Position numbers and translations under genes: made by a program. A DNA stretch of 38,268 nucleotides from NCBI GenBank assembly GCA_937124525.1, contig CAKZLA010000577.1:1-38268 (forward strand). The letters are read 5' to 3'. The first letter of the stretch is position 1. Every line of letters starts with the position of its first letter. Of this stretch, positions 24,470 through 33,299 are shown in pieces. The notes under the pieces are model-generated. The model did no database searches. It was not told the DNA's origin and worked only from the letters and a program-made list of their open reading frames with translations. The DNA comes from an uncultured Desulfobacterium sp. GTDB lineage: Bacteria; Desulfobacterota; Desulfobacteria; Desulfobacterales; Desulfobacteraceae.

Positions 24470-25758
24470 CTGCCAAAGACAGACTCCATATTGCAGAGCC
24501 ATTCCTGGCATCCAGGGAGTTGTCCATCCTGGGCTCCCAGAACTGTCCTTGGCAAAAAGGGCTCACGCCTCCCCGGGAATATCTATCGGACATGCTCATC
24601 CAGGGCAATTACAGGACAGAAGCCTTTTCCCTAAAATTGAACCGGTTCCAGGAACCAAATGAGGGCTTCCTATGTGTTGTCATGGCATTGACCGCACCCC
24701 GGACGGGGGAGACCCATTTCCAAGATCAGCCCGATTACACCGAAAAAATATCCCGGATCATCACGGACCAGGGCGGCATCATGGCCTGGTTGACCGCCAG
24801 TGTGCTGATCATGGCCCTCCCCCGGCCATGCCCTTCCTCCTCCCCGGTGGCACAGATGGCTTCGGCCATTAAGAAACAGACTGAAATCACCCTTGATGTC
24901 ACCATCTCCATGGGGGCTTCCCAGTTTCCATGGATGAATTTCAGCCGCCAGGAAATATTTCATCATGGGGTAAAGGCGCTGGATCATGCCAGATTTCATA
25001 AGCCCGGAACCCTGATTTTCCCCAATGCCATCACCTTTAATATCTCAGGTGACCGCCGGTACCAACTGGGACTGCTTGAGGAGGCCCTGGCAGAATACCA
25101 CCTGGGTTTATTGCTGGATCCCAAAGATTTTAATCTACTCAACAGCCTTGGGGTCTGCAACAGTGTACTCAATAGATTTGACCAAGCCCTTGACCAATTC
25201 GAAAAAGCCATTGAAATCATGCCCGGGGATGTCATGGCTCTTTACAATGCAGGTTTGGTGTGCAATCTCATGGATAATCTGGACAAAGGGGGAGACTATC
25301 TCACCCGGGCAAGTAAGCTGGATAATACCATTTTTGAAATTGAACTCACCGCAGGGATTCTTTTCAGCAAGGCAAATAATTTTTGCAAGGCCCTGGATCA
25401 CCTGGAAAGAGCAGGGAACATATCCCCGGAGGCAGGACTGCCCCTGGGACTCATGGGAGATATTTGTCTCAAACAAGGAGACTATCCCCGGGCTGTGAGC
25501 GCCTACACAAAGGCCATAAAATGCACCCCCCTGGACCCCTGGAGCATGTCCGGCCTGGCACGGGTCTATGAAATCCAGAACATCAACATGGACATTGCCC
25601 TGGCCCTGGCCCACCAGAGCATTGCCCTTGATCCTGCAATTTCCCTGTTTCGAGACCGACTGGAAAAAATTTATCTGAAAAAAGGATGGAATGAAAAGGA
25701 GACCATTGAATTCAACCAACCGGACAAACATTTTAGTCTTAAAAAAGGAGTTGCATGA
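24466..25758 (+). CDS. Degenerate GGDEF-like domain plus TPR-repeat protein
   Basis: A 430-residue protein of unknown function. Residues ~60-185 look like the C-terminal part of a diguanylate-cyclase fold (DVTISMGASQFP, then VKALDHARFHKPGTLIF, comparable to the 'SxG...ADxALYxAKxxGRN' end of GGDEF domains), but no GGDEF active-site signature is present, so catalysis is unlikely. Residues ~190-410 are tandem TPR units (for example NSLGVCNSVLNRFDQALDQF, MGDICLKQGDYPRAVSAYTK), a protein-interaction scaffold. There is no signal peptide. It is coupled to selA by an ATGA overlap and to the broken gmhA by the same kind of overlap. Similar GGDEF-like/TPR proteins exist in Deltaproteobacteria, to my knowledge without a defined role. 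Confidence 0.7.
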   Translation: MTAKDRLHIAEPFLASRELSILGSQNCPWQKGLTPPREYLSDMLIQGNYRTEAFSLKLNRFQEPNEGFLCVVMALTAPRTGETHFQDQPDYTEKISRIITDQGGIMAWLTASVLIMALPRPCPSSSPVAQMASAIKKQTEITLDVTISMGASQFPWMNFSRQEIFHHGVKALDHARFHKPGTLIFPNAITFNISGDRRYQLGLLEEALAEYHLGLLLDPKDFNLLNSLGVCNSVLNRFDQALDQFEKAIEIMPGDVMALYNAGLVCNLMDNLDKGGDYLTRASKLDNTIFEIELTAGILFSKANNFCKALDHLERAGNISPEAGLPLGLMGDICLKQGDYPRAVSAYTKAIKCTPLDPWSMSGLARVYEIQNINMDIALALAHQSIALDPAISLFRDRLEKIYLKKGWNEKETIEFNQPDKHFSLKKGVA

Positions 25759-26031
25759 AAAAAATCATCCCTGACACCCTTGAAGAACAGATCCTGGCCC
25801 TGCAGCGGCAGTTCTCCCAATGTGATCCGGGCGGTTAAAACAGCAAAGGCCCAAGGGCTAAACGTCATTGGTTTTTCAAGCACCCGGGGAGAATTAAAAG
25901 ATCTGGCGGACATTGCCTTTTATGTCCCCTCAACGGTAACTGCCCGGATACAGGAGGCTCACATTCTGCTGGCCCACATTCTCTGCGACCTCACCGAGCA
26001 ATTGCTTTTCAACCATTCCCAATGCCCATGA
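25755..26031 (+). pseudogene. gmhA: Phosphoheptose isomerase GmhA with internal deletion and frameshift
   Basis: GmhA converts sedoheptulose 7-phosphate to D-glycero-manno-heptose 7-phosphate for LPS. The gene starts at ATG 25755 (AAGGAG upstream, overlapping the TPR gene stop) and reads MKKIIPDTLEEQILALQR, then ends at TAA 25838. In another frame, from ~25807, GSSPNVIRAVKTAKAQGLNV...ADIAFYVPSTVTARIQEAHILLAHILCDLTEQ is the C-terminal third of GmhA (SIS domain; STARIQEVH-like motif). The central part, with the GNGGSAADA phosphosugar site, is missing, and the two pieces are out of frame. Intact relatives are ~190-200 residues, so roughly 250-350 bp are gone. Either a true deletion or an assembly collapse. 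Confidence 0.8.
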
Positions 26032-26125
26032 AGCCTCTTTCCCACCCGTGTGCCCCCCCTTGATTTCCCTTACCCCACAAACTTAGCTCCTGCTTTTTCA
26101 TATAAAAAAACGCTCATCAACCATC

Positions 26126-26153
26126 TTGCATTTTTTCAATTTTGCTATATATT
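26126..26153 (+). promoter_or_regulatory. Candidate sigma70 promoter for the zinc-ribbon/hemC/cobA/moaA operon
   Basis: TTGCAT (26126-26131), a 16-base spacer and TATATT (26148-26153) in the 248-bp AT-rich gap after gmhA. The next gene begins at 26280, leaving a ~120-base leader. The genes from 26280 to 30004 are closely packed and could be driven from here. Confidence 0.5.
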
Positions 26154-26279
26154 AGATAGGTTGTGATGTTAACTTGAGGGTTTTATGCCAACGCAAAGCA
26201 TCCCCGTGGCCGGGACCAGCTACGGGTTATTGCACTTTTGTTGTAATCAAGCCCCAACCTGAAATCCAGGAAAATTAAA

Positions 26280-26522
26280 ATGCCCATATACGAATACAAA
26301 TGTAATCAGTGCGAAAACACCTTTGAAACGCTGGTTTTGGGGTCAGATGTCCCCTCATGTCCTACCTGTAGTAGCCAGGATCTGGCCAGACTTCTCTCCT
26401 GCTGTGGTTTTGTCACCAAAGGCTCCGAAGGGGGCAATGCCAATGCGACTTCATCTCCCTCTTCATCCACATCATCCTGCAGCGGCTGTACCGCCACCAG
26501 CTGCGCTTCCTGTAGCGGATAA
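26280..26522 (+). CDS. FmdB-family putative regulatory zinc-ribbon protein
   Basis: An 80-residue protein starting MPIYEYKCNQCENTFE, the invariant opening of the FmdB/CxxC-CxxC zinc-ribbon family. The first Cys pair is CNQC (residues 8-11) and the second CPTC (27-30). The tail is a low-complexity Ser/Ala/Gly segment ending in paired cysteines (SGCTATSCASCSG), common in this family. The family is called regulatory by name, but no biochemical function is established. It lies four bases before hemC, suggesting co-transcription with the tetrapyrrole genes. Confidence 0.9.
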   Translation: MPIYEYKCNQCENTFETLVLGSDVPSCPTCSSQDLARLLSCCGFVTKGSEGGNANATSSPSSSTSSCSGCTATSCASCSG

Positions 26523-26526
26523 TTTT

Positions 26527-27444
26527 ATGAAAAATACAATTAAAATAGGAACCCGGGGCAGCCAGCTGGCCCTGTGGCAGGCCAACTGGGTAAAGGGACA
26601 AATAGAAGCCCAATTTCCCACTGTCCAGGCCCAGATCATCAAAATAAAAACCACCGGAGATAAAATTGTGGACCGTCCCCTGGCCATGGTGGGTGGCAAG
26701 GGGCTTTTTGTAAAAGAAATCGAAAAAGCACTGCTTGACAAGGAGATCGACATTGCCGTCCACAGCATGAAGGATATGCCGGGGGATCTGCCCCAGGGCT
26801 TGTGCATTGGGGCCATACCGGAGAGAGAAGATCCCCGGGATGTGCTGGTCTCCAGGAACAATCTGTCCCTCATGGAACTTTTGCCAGGTGCCACCATCGG
26901 TACCAGCAGCCTTAGACGTGCATCACAGATCAAACATGTAAGACCAGACCTTGACATTGCCTCCATCCGGGGAAATCTGGGAACCCGCCTTGGTAAGCTT
27001 GACAATGGGGATTTTGATGCCATTGTCCTTGCCGCTGCCGGCATTATTCGATTGGGAATGAAAGAACGAATCACCCAGTACCTGGAACCGGACACCATGC
27101 TGCCAGCCGTGGGACAGGGGGCGCTTTGCATTGAAACAAGGGAAAATGATACTGACATTGCGCCACTTCTTGCCGTATTGGACAATCAGGAGACCCGAAT
27201 TCCTGTGGTGGCAGAGCGAGCATTCCTGCGGAAACTGGAGGGCAGCTGTCACATCCCCGTGGCCTGTTTTGGTACCCTTGAAGCCCGGGAACTAACCCTC
27301 ACAGGGCTTGTGGCATCAGAGGATGGTACCCAGATGGTTAAAGAGGTATCAAGGGGTCCTGGGGCCTCGGCAGAGGCGATCGGCACATCGCTGGCCACTA
27401 CATTGTTAGATCGAGGTGCCGCTCAAATACTGGAGAATTTATAA
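26527..27444 (+). CDS. hemC: Porphobilinogen deaminase HemC (hydroxymethylbilane synthase)
   Basis: HemC polymerises four porphobilinogens into hydroxymethylbilane. The 305-residue product has GTRGSQLALWQA at the N-terminus, VVGGKGLFVKEIE-type residues (MVGGKGLFVKEIEKAL), HSMKDMP, GTSSLRRASQ, RGNLGTRLGKLD, PAVGQGAL, and LRKLEGSCHIPVA, in which Cys241 is the dipyrromethane-cofactor attachment residue. I chose ATG 26527 because it gives the canonical N-terminus; longer in-frame readings run back through the zinc-ribbon gene. The cobA-hemD fusion starts five bases after the stop, so substrate and product enzymes are adjacent. Confidence 0.97.
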   Translation: MKNTIKIGTRGSQLALWQANWVKGQIEAQFPTVQAQIIKIKTTGDKIVDRPLAMVGGKGLFVKEIEKALLDKEIDIAVHSMKDMPGDLPQGLCIGAIPEREDPRDVLVSRNNLSLMELLPGATIGTSSLRRASQIKHVRPDLDIASIRGNLGTRLGKLDNGDFDAIVLAAAGIIRLGMKERITQYLEPDTMLPAVGQGALCIETRENDTDIAPLLAVLDNQETRIPVVAERAFLRKLEGSCHIPVACFGTLEARELTLTGLVASEDGTQMVKEVSRGPGASAEAIGTSLATTLLDRGAAQILENL

Positions 27445-27449
27445 ATCAC

Positions 27450-28985
27450 ATGGACAAGACAAACGGAAAAATATACCTCATTGGTGCTGGCCCCGGTGAT
27501 CCCGGGCTGATTACGGTGAAGGCAGCGGAGTGTATTAAGGCGGCGGATGTGGTTGTATATGACTATCTGGCAGCACCGGCCCTTCTTTCATATGCCAGAC
27601 AGGATGCAGAAATTATCTATGTGGGTAAAAAAGGGGGGGATCACACCCTTACCCAGGACAAGATCAATGAACTGTTGGCCCAAAAGGGTGAACAAGGCCA
27701 TGTGGTGGCACGCCTTAAGGGGGGAGACCCCTTTATCTTTGGCCGGGGGGGAGAAGAGGCAGAAGTCCTTATTCAACGCAATATTGACTTTGAGGTGGTG
27801 CCGGGTGTCACCTCCGCCGTTGCCGCACCTGCCTATGCAGGTATCCCCCTGACCCACAGGGACTACACCTCGTCTGTTTCTCTCATCACAGGCCATGAAG
27901 ATCCCCTGAAAGAGACCTCCAGCATTCAATGGGACTGTCTTGCCAAAAGCGGCAGCACCCTTGTTTTTCTCATGGGGGTTAAAAACCTTCCAAACATCGT
28001 TACACAACTGACGGCAAACGGGAAATCCCCCAAAACCCCCGTGGCCCTGGTGAGATGGGGTACCACCACCCGCCAGGAAACCGTTTCCGGCACCCTTGAA
28101 AATATCGTTGAAAAGGTGAAAGAGGCAAAATTAAAACCCCCTGCCATCATTGTGGTGGGAGAGGTGGTATCTCTGCGGGAAAATATGAACTGGTTTGAAA
28201 ACAAACCTCTTTTCGGCAAAAAAATTGTGGTGACACGGGCCAGGGCCCAGGCAAGTGGACTGGTGGACAAGCTTCGTCAACTGGGGGCACATTGTGTGGA
28301 AATTCCCACCATCAAGGTGGTGGCACCCCAAGACAACACCCCCCTTGTGGAAGCCGTTAACGCCCTTGATCAGTATGAATGGATTATCTTCACCAGCGTC
28401 AATGGGGTAAAATACTTTTTTAAAACCCTGTTTGCCCAGGGGCTGGATGTGCGGGCCCTGGGAAATCATCGGTTTGCCTGCATCGGCCCTGTTACCCGGG
28501 ATGAGCTTGGGAAATTCGGCATTGTATCTGATGTGCTTCCGGAAACCTACCGTGCTGAATCCGTTGTGGATGCCTTTAAAGACTGTGGGATCAGCGGGAA
28601 AAAAATTCTGCTCCCCCGGGCCATGGAGGCCCGGACCATTCTTCCCGAAGAGTTGAGGAACATGGGTGCCCATGTCCATGAAGTCACCGCCTATGAGACC
28701 CAACAGGTATCCAATGCCAAAGATGAACTCATGGCACTGCTCAAGGACAAAGAAATTGATATGGTCACTTTCACCAGCTCCTCCACGGTGAAGAACTTCA
28801 TGGCCCTGATCCCGGAACAAGACCGGGCCTCATTGCTGTCAGAGGTTATCCATGCCTGCATTGGCCCCATCACCGAAGATACAGCAGTCTCCCTGGGTCT
28901 TGCCCCCCAAATAGTGGCTGCCACCTATACCATTGATGGACTGGTGGACGTCATTGTGGCGTATTACACCAGAAAGGAGTCCTGA
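27450..28985 (+). CDS. cobA-hemD: Fused uroporphyrinogen-III C-methyltransferase / uroporphyrinogen-III synthase
   Basis: A 511-residue two-domain protein. Residues ~8-245 are the SAM-dependent SUMT/CobA methyltransferase (IGAGPGDPGLITVKA, VVYDYL, RLKGGDPFIFGRGGEEAE, VVPGVTSAVAAPAYAGIPLTHR), which makes precorrin-2. Residues ~255-505 are HemD, which cyclises hydroxymethylbilane to uroporphyrinogen III (KIVVTRARAQASGLVDKL, WIIFTSVNGVKYFF, FACIGPVTRDEL, VTFTSSSTVKNF, CIGPITEDTAV). The fusion is well known in Deltaproteobacteria and Firmicutes and feeds siroheme, cobalamin and the alternative heme route used by sulfate reducers. It follows hemC by five bases and precedes moaA by two. Confidence 0.96.
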   Translation: MDKTNGKIYLIGAGPGDPGLITVKAAECIKAADVVVYDYLAAPALLSYARQDAEIIYVGKKGGDHTLTQDKINELLAQKGEQGHVVARLKGGDPFIFGRGGEEAEVLIQRNIDFEVVPGVTSAVAAPAYAGIPLTHRDYTSSVSLITGHEDPLKETSSIQWDCLAKSGSTLVFLMGVKNLPNIVTQLTANGKSPKTPVALVRWGTTTRQETVSGTLENIVEKVKEAKLKPPAIIVVGEVVSLRENMNWFENKPLFGKKIVVTRARAQASGLVDKLRQLGAHCVEIPTIKVVAPQDNTPLVEAVNALDQYEWIIFTSVNGVKYFFKTLFAQGLDVRALGNHRFACIGPVTRDELGKFGIVSDVLPETYRAESVVDAFKDCGISGKKILLPRAMEARTILPEELRNMGAHVHEVTAYETQQVSNAKDELMALLKDKEIDMVTFTSSSTVKNFMALIPEQDRASLLSEVIHACIGPITEDTAVSLGLAPQIVAATYTIDGLVDVIVAYYTRKES

Positions 28986-28987
28986 TC

Positions 28988-30004
28988 ATGACCTATCTGT
29001 CCTCCCTTCACCACTCACCCGGGGACGTCCCCAGGGATAATCGAACCATCAACTACCTGAGAATATCGGTGACGGATCGATGTAATCTGGCCTGCCGATA
29101 TTGTGTTCCCAGACAAGATCTTCCCTTTGTCACCCATGAAGACGTGGCAAGGTATGAAGAACTTCTCACCATTGTGGAAGCGGCGGCAGAATTGGGTATC
29201 ACCAAAATACGCATCACCGGCGGAGAACCCCTGGTAAGAAAAGGGCTGTTTGATTTTATCCGAAAACTATCCGATGTGACGGGCATTGAAGATATTGCCA
29301 TCACCACCAACGGAGTTCTGTTGGAAAAATACATGGATGCCCTCATGGCATCCGGTGTTCGGCGGCTCAATATCAGCCTGGATACCCTGAACCCGGAAAT
29401 ATTCAGGCAAATCACCGGAAAGGATCACCATGCAAAGGTGTGGCGGGGAATCATGGCGGCCCATGACCGGGGAATCTCCCCCATTAAACTAAACATGGTC
29501 CCCCTAAGGGGTATCAATGAAGATGACATTGAAAAAATGGCACGCCTGGTGCTTTCCCATCCTTTCCATGTGCGCTTCATTGAATATATGCCCATGGGCA
29601 ATTCAGGGGTCACCATGGATCAGCAGATGTTGATTCCAGAAATATCCGCCCGGGTGGAATCGGCCCTGGGACAGCTTACCCCCATGGAAAAAAGCAAACA
29701 CGACGGCCCGGCCCGGCGGTTCACCGCCAAACATGCCCTGGGTGAAATCGGATTTATTTCACCGGTGAGTTCCCACTTTTGCCATCAATGCAATCGGCTG
29801 CGCCTGACCTCAACGGGAATGCTCCGTCCCTGCCTGCTGCATAACTACGAAACGGATATCCTTTCAGTTGTGAGAAATGGAGGCAAACGTGAAGATATAA
29901 AAGCCCTCATCCTACAGACCATTGCCAACAAACCGCTGCAACATTCACTGGGGGGCAAAATCCCTGAAAAAATCAACTCCCAGATGTTCACCATAGGGGG
30001 ATAA
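28988..30004 (+). CDS. moaA: GTP 3',8-cyclase MoaA (molybdenum cofactor synthesis)
   Basis: MoaA is the radical SAM enzyme that converts GTP to 3',8-cyclo-7,8-dihydro-GTP, the first step of molybdopterin synthesis. The 338-residue product has the N-terminal cluster C32-x3-C36-x2-C39 (CNLACRYC), KIRITGGEPLVRKG, SLDTLNPEIF, the C-terminal cluster in CHQCNRLRLTSTGMLRPCLL, and the terminal Gly-Gly required for activity (ends TIGG). ATG 28988 follows AAGGAG and is two bases after cobA-hemD. Sulfate reducers need the cofactor for formate dehydrogenases, often selenocysteine-containing, which fits with selA nearby. The gene ends just before a bidirectional terminator. Confidence 0.97.
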   Translation: MTYLSSLHHSPGDVPRDNRTINYLRISVTDRCNLACRYCVPRQDLPFVTHEDVARYEELLTIVEAAAELGITKIRITGGEPLVRKGLFDFIRKLSDVTGIEDIAITTNGVLLEKYMDALMASGVRRLNISLDTLNPEIFRQITGKDHHAKVWRGIMAAHDRGISPIKLNMVPLRGINEDDIEKMARLVLSHPFHVRFIEYMPMGNSGVTMDQQMLIPEISARVESALGQLTPMEKSKHDGPARRFTAKHALGEIGFISPVSSHFCHQCNRLRLTSTGMLRPCLLHNYETDILSVVRNGGKREDIKALILQTIANKPLQHSLGGKIPEKINSQMFTIGG

Positions 30005-30020
30005 AATATCCGGGAAGAAC

Positions 30021-30076
30021 CTTCATAAAAAAAACCGATTATCGGGGTTTCCCCGACAATCGGTTTTTTTATGAAG
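30021..30076. terminator. Bidirectional intrinsic terminator between moaA and rplQ
   Basis: A near-perfect stem: CTTCAT, A-run, AACCGATT-A-TCGGGG (30021-30047) pairs with CCCCGA-C-AATCGG, T-run, ATGAAG (30051-30076) around a TTT loop, with one mismatch and one extra A. The GC-rich core is flanked by an A-run on the left and a T-run on the right, so it can end transcription in both directions. It sits between the convergent moaA (+) and ribosomal protein (-) operons. Confidence 0.93.
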
Positions 30077-30190
30077 ATTAACAATTTCCCCTGCAAAGTG
30101 CCAGAACATCAATCAGTTTAATATTTCATTGTTTTTAGCCATGGTCCCATGGCATCCGGCAGGAAAATTGTTTAAATATTCGTGATCAAT

Positions 30191-30547
30191 TCAATCAATG
30201 ATCAATTCAATCATGGCCATGGGAGCGGCATCACCGGTTCTGGGCCCCAGTTTGATAATCCGGGTATATCCACCCTGACGGCTGCCAAACTTGTCTGTAG
30301 CGTCATTGAATAGCTGATGGACCACATCCTTTTCTCTGATAACGGAAAAGGCCTGACGTCGGGCATGCAGATCCCCCCGTTTGGCCAATGTAATCATCTT
30401 ATCTGCCAATTTTCGGAGTTCTTTGGCTTTGGCGTCGGTGGTTTTGATTCTCTCGTGTTTAAAAAGAGAGGTGACCATGTTCCTGAACATTGCCTTTCGA
30501 TGGCTTGATGTTCGATTTAGCTTTACGCCTGATTTTCTGTGTCTCAT
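30191..30547 (-). CDS. rplQ: 50S ribosomal protein L17
   Basis: L17 is a structural protein of the large subunit, near the peptide exit tunnel. The 118-residue product begins [20 protein letters not shown] and contains [23 protein letters not shown], both typical. It is the last gene of the operon, eight bases after rpoA, the usual alpha-operon order. Only ~115 bp separate its stop from the strong terminator at 30021-30076. Confidence 0.98.
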   Translation of the reverse strand: MRHRKSGVKLNRTSSHRKAMFRNMVTSLFKHERIKTTDAKAKELRKLADKMITLAKRGDLHARRQAFSVIREKDVVHQLFNDATDKFGSRQGGYTRIIKLGPRTGDAAPMAMIELIID

Positions 30548-30555
30548 GGGAAAAT

Positions 30556-31578
30556 TTATTCTCCTTCGTTGGGTTGGTCTTCCTCAGGTGGCACAAATCC
30601 CTCAAGATCCATTCCAAGGGTGAGATCCATGGATGTCAGGACCTCCTTTATCTCATTTAAGGATTTTCGTCCGAAATTTTTTGTTTTCAGCATTTCACTT
30701 TCAGTTCTCTGTACAAGCTGATAAATTTTCAGGATCTGTGCATTTTTAAGGCAGTTGGAACTTCTTACAGAAAGTTCAAGCTCATCTACACTTCTGTAGA
30801 GATTATCATTAAAATTTCTTTCGGCACCATTATGCTCTTTTTCTTCCTGCTCAGGCTCAATGTCTTCATCAAAATTGATAAATGGATTCATCTGCTCCTT
30901 GAGAATTTTCGCAGCAAAGGCAACAGAGTCCTCGGGCGTAACACTGCCATCTGTCCATACTTCCATGGTGAGTTTATCATAATCGGTTTTCTGACCAATC
31001 CTGGAAGTTCCAACGACATATTTTACTCTTTTAATGGGAGAAAAAACACTGTCAATGGGAATGGTTCCCACAGGTGCATCCTCATTCTTGTTCGCCGCAG
31101 AAAGGGCATACCCTTTACTGGTTTGAATCAGCATGGTCATTTTAAGCTCACCGCCATCATTCACCGTGGCAATGTGCTGCTCAGGATTCAATACCTGGAC
31201 CCGGCCGTCCGGAGAAGTAATATCAGCAGCAGTTGCCACTTTATCCCCAGTAACATGGAGATGTACCTCTTTATCTCCCAAGTCAGACACCTTGAATCTG
31301 ATTTCTTTGAGATTCATGATGATTTCAGAAACATCTTCACTGATGTTTGAAATAACACTGTACTCATGAAGTGCTTCTTCAAATTTTACGGATACAATGG
31401 CACTGCCGTAGAGTGATGAAAGAATAATCCGCCGCAGAGAATTACCAATGGTAATACCAAACCCCCTTTCCAGGGGCTCACACACAAATTTTCCGTAGGT
31501 GGAGGTTGTGGTAACAGCAACTTTCTCAGGCCTGATCATCTCGTGCCAATTGACATATACAAGTTCATCTGATGACAT
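30556..31578 (-). CDS. rpoA: DNA-directed RNA polymerase alpha subunit
   Basis: RpoA dimerises to nucleate RNA polymerase assembly and contacts promoter UP elements and activators. The 340-residue product has the N-terminal assembly domain ([30 protein letters not shown] residues, [17 protein letters not shown]), a flexible acidic linker (residues ~240-260), and the C-terminal DNA-binding domain with [16 protein letters not shown] and [17 protein letters not shown] 31578 is preceded by CAGGAGATAAACA on the minus strand. It sits between rpsD and rplQ as usual. Confidence 0.98.
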   Translation of the reverse strand: MSSDELVYVNWHEMIRPEKVAVTTTSTYGKFVCEPLERGFGITIGNSLRRIILSSLYGSAIVSVKFEEALHEYSVISNISEDVSEIIMNLKEIRFKVSDLGDKEVHLHVTGDKVATAADITSPDGRVQVLNPEQHIATVNDGGELKMTMLIQTSKGYALSAANKNEDAPVGTIPIDSVFSPIKRVKYVVGTSRIGQKTDYDKLTMEVWTDGSVTPEDSVAFAAKILKEQMNPFINFDEDIEPEQEEKEHNGAERNFNDNLYRSVDELELSVRSSNCLKNAQILKIYQLVQRTESEMLKTKNFGRKSLNEIKEVLTSMDLTLGMDLEGFVPPEEDQPNEGE

Positions 31579-31621
31579 TGTTTATCTCCTGAATATAAAC
31601 ATAGGACAAACTGCAGCTCAC

Positions 31622-32248
31622 TTATTTGGAGTAAAGCTCTACAATCAGCTGTTCCTGTATGGGCAGTGTAACATCTTCACGGGCCGGCAGACTTTTAACC
31701 GCCCCTTTAAAACCGTCCTTATCAAGTTCAAGCCACTGGGGAATACCGCGCCGGACAATGGTTTCAAGGGATTCGGTGATGGCAGCCACATTTCGGCTCT
31801 TTTCCTTGAGTTCAATGACATCTCCAGCCTTCATGATATAGGAAGGGATGTTGACTTTTTTACCGTTCACGGTGAAATGGTTGTGCCGGACAAAATGGCG
31901 ACCCTGGGTTCTGGAGCTGGTAAAGCCCAGACGAAATACCACATTGTCAAGACGCCGTTCAAGCATGCCCAAAAGATTGGCACCGGTAATACCCTTTTGA
32001 CTATCAGCCTTGGTAAAAATAATTCTGAACTGTTTTTCAGAAATGCCGTATATTCTTCTGACCTTCTGTTTTTCCCGGAGCTGAACCCCATAATCAGAGA
32101 ATTTAGAGCGTCTCTGTCCATGCTGGCCGGGAGGATATCCCCTTCGGTCAAAACTACATTTATCTGAATAGCAGCGATCGCCCTTCAGAAAAAGTTTCAT
32201 ATTTTCGCGTCTGCACTGACGGCAGACAGAACCTCTATAACGTGACAA
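31622..32248 (-). CDS. rpsD: 30S ribosomal protein S4 (zinc-binding form)
   Basis: S4 is a primary 16S rRNA binder that nucleates small-subunit assembly. The 208-residue product carries four N-terminal cysteines (C9, C12, C26, C31), the zinc-binding form, then [28 protein letters not shown] and the S4 RNA-binding domain ([32 protein letters not shown]). The start codon is TTG at 32248, preceded by a strong AGGAGG site. In other bacteria S4 autoregulates the alpha operon; I did not identify a regulatory site here. Confidence 0.97.
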   Translation of the reverse strand: MSRYRGSVCRQCRRENMKLFLKGDRCYSDKCSFDRRGYPPGQHGQRRSKFSDYGVQLREKQKVRRIYGISEKQFRIIFTKADSQKGITGANLLGMLERRLDNVVFRLGFTSSRTQGRHFVRHNHFTVNGKKVNIPSYIMKAGDVIELKEKSRNVAAITESLETIVRRGIPQWLELDKDGFKGAVKSLPAREDVTLPIQEQLIVELYSK

Positions 32249-32304
32249 CGTTCTCCTCCTTTATCTCAAAAATCAACAAGCGTTAAACTTAGGACAGTGA
32301 AGAT

Positions 32305-32700
32305 TTAGACTCTTCTTCTCTTGGGCGGCCGGCATCCATTGTGGGGTACCGGGGTAACGTCCTTGATCATGGAGATATTAAGTCCAATTGCATGAAGGGC
32401 ACGAAGGGCTGACTCACGTCCGGCACCCGGTCCTTTCACATATACACTGACATTTTTCATACCATGTTCCATGGCTTTTGCGCCGGCATCTTCTGCGGCC
32501 AGCTTGGATGCAAAGGGGGTACTTTTTCTGGACCCCTTAAACCCCTGGATACCAGAGCTGGACCAGGAAATCGTATTTCCTGATTCATCGGTGATGGTAA
32601 CTATGGTATTATTAAACGTTGACTGAATATGTACAACGCCTGTTGATATATTTTTTTTAACTCTTTTCTTAGTAACGCTCTTTTTGGTCTTTTTCGCCAT
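32305..32700 (-). CDS. rpsK: 30S ribosomal protein S11
   Basis: S11 lies on the platform of the small subunit near the mRNA exit. The 131-residue product has a lysine-rich N-terminal tail, [18 protein letters not shown], the [18 protein letters not shown] stretch, and the C-terminal [18 protein letters not shown], all highly conserved. ATG start at 32700 with AGGAGG some 15 bases upstream. It is flanked by rpsM and rpsD as in the standard alpha operon. Confidence 0.98.
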   Translation of the reverse strand: MAKKTKKSVTKKRVKKNISTGVVHIQSTFNNTIVTITDESGNTISWSSSGIQGFKGSRKSTPFASKLAAEDAGAKAMEHGMKNVSVYVKGPGAGRESALRALHAIGLNISMIKDVTPVPHNGCRPPKRRRV

Positions 32701-32756
32701 AACTTAGCAAAGCCTCCTGATGGTCAACCGTAAAACAACTCATGTTTTTGGTCAAC

Positions 32757-33125
32757 TTACTTTTTCTTTTTGACAGCCGCCCTCTTGGGACCCTTTCTGG
32801 TTCTCGCGTTGGTGCTGGTCCGCTGGCCATGACAGGGCAGGGATTTCCGATGACGAAGTCCACGGTAGCAGCCAAGGTCCATCAGCCGTTTGATATTCAT
32901 TGAGGTGTCGGTTCGAAGCTCACCCTCAACTTTAAATTTACTGTCAATGACCTTTCTAATTTCGTTGGCCTGCTCTTCGGTGAGGTCATCGGATTTTAAT
33001 GTCGATGCAATGCCGACCTCTGAAAGAATCTCCTGGGATCTGCTTCTGCCAATACCATATATATAGGTGAGAGCGATCTCTATGTGCTTATTCCTGGGTA
33101 AATCTACGCCTGCAATTCTTGCCAC
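32757..33125 (-). CDS. rpsM: 30S ribosomal protein S13
   Basis: S13 sits in the head of the small subunit and bridges to the large subunit. The 122-residue product begins with the conserved [20 protein letters not shown] and contains the [14 protein letters not shown] helix-hairpin-helix stretch and [18 protein letters not shown]. The start is GTG at 33125 (needed to give MARIAG), with only a G-rich run as a weak ribosome site 13 bases from the rpmJ stop, so it may depend on coupling with rpmJ. Confidence 0.97.
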   Translation of the reverse strand: MARIAGVDLPRNKHIEIALTYIYGIGRSRSQEILSEVGIASTLKSDDLTEEQANEIRKVIDSKFKVEGELRTDTSMNIKRLMDLGCYRGLRHRKSLPCHGQRTSTNARTRKGPKRAAVKKKK

Positions 33126-33138
33126 GCTTTATGCCCCC

Positions 33139-33252
33139 CTATCCCTGTCGTTGATTGTGACGTTTATTGATACAAATCACCCGGATGACTCCATTCCTGC
33201 GGATAATCTTACAGTCCTTACAAATTTTTTTAACAGATGCTCTGACTTTCAT
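33139..33252 (-). CDS. rpmJ: 50S ribosomal protein L36 (37 residues)
   Basis: A very small gene read on the minus strand: [19 protein letters not shown] continuing [18 protein letters not shown], then TAG. This is the zinc-ribbon (Cys+) form of L36, with Cys11, Cys14, Cys27 and His32 as ligands. ATG at 33252 is preceded by GAGGAGT nine bases upstream. It lies between infA and rpsM, its standard place. Confidence 0.97.
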   Translation of the reverse strand: MKVRASVKKICKDCKIIRRNGVIRVICINKRHNQRQG

Positions 33253-33299
33253 CTTGCGTATACTCCTCGCATCAACTGGATGTCGCTTCCAGCGATGTG

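Noticed and set aside
25836..25838. Possible selenocysteine read-through in gmhA, given the nearby selA
   Set aside because: The in-frame stop is TAA, not TGA, and the following frame does not continue GmhA.
25780..26031. Separate 83-residue gene
   Set aside because: Its first residues come from the out-of-frame gmhA 5' end and the rest is the GmhA C-terminus, so it is part of the broken gmhA.
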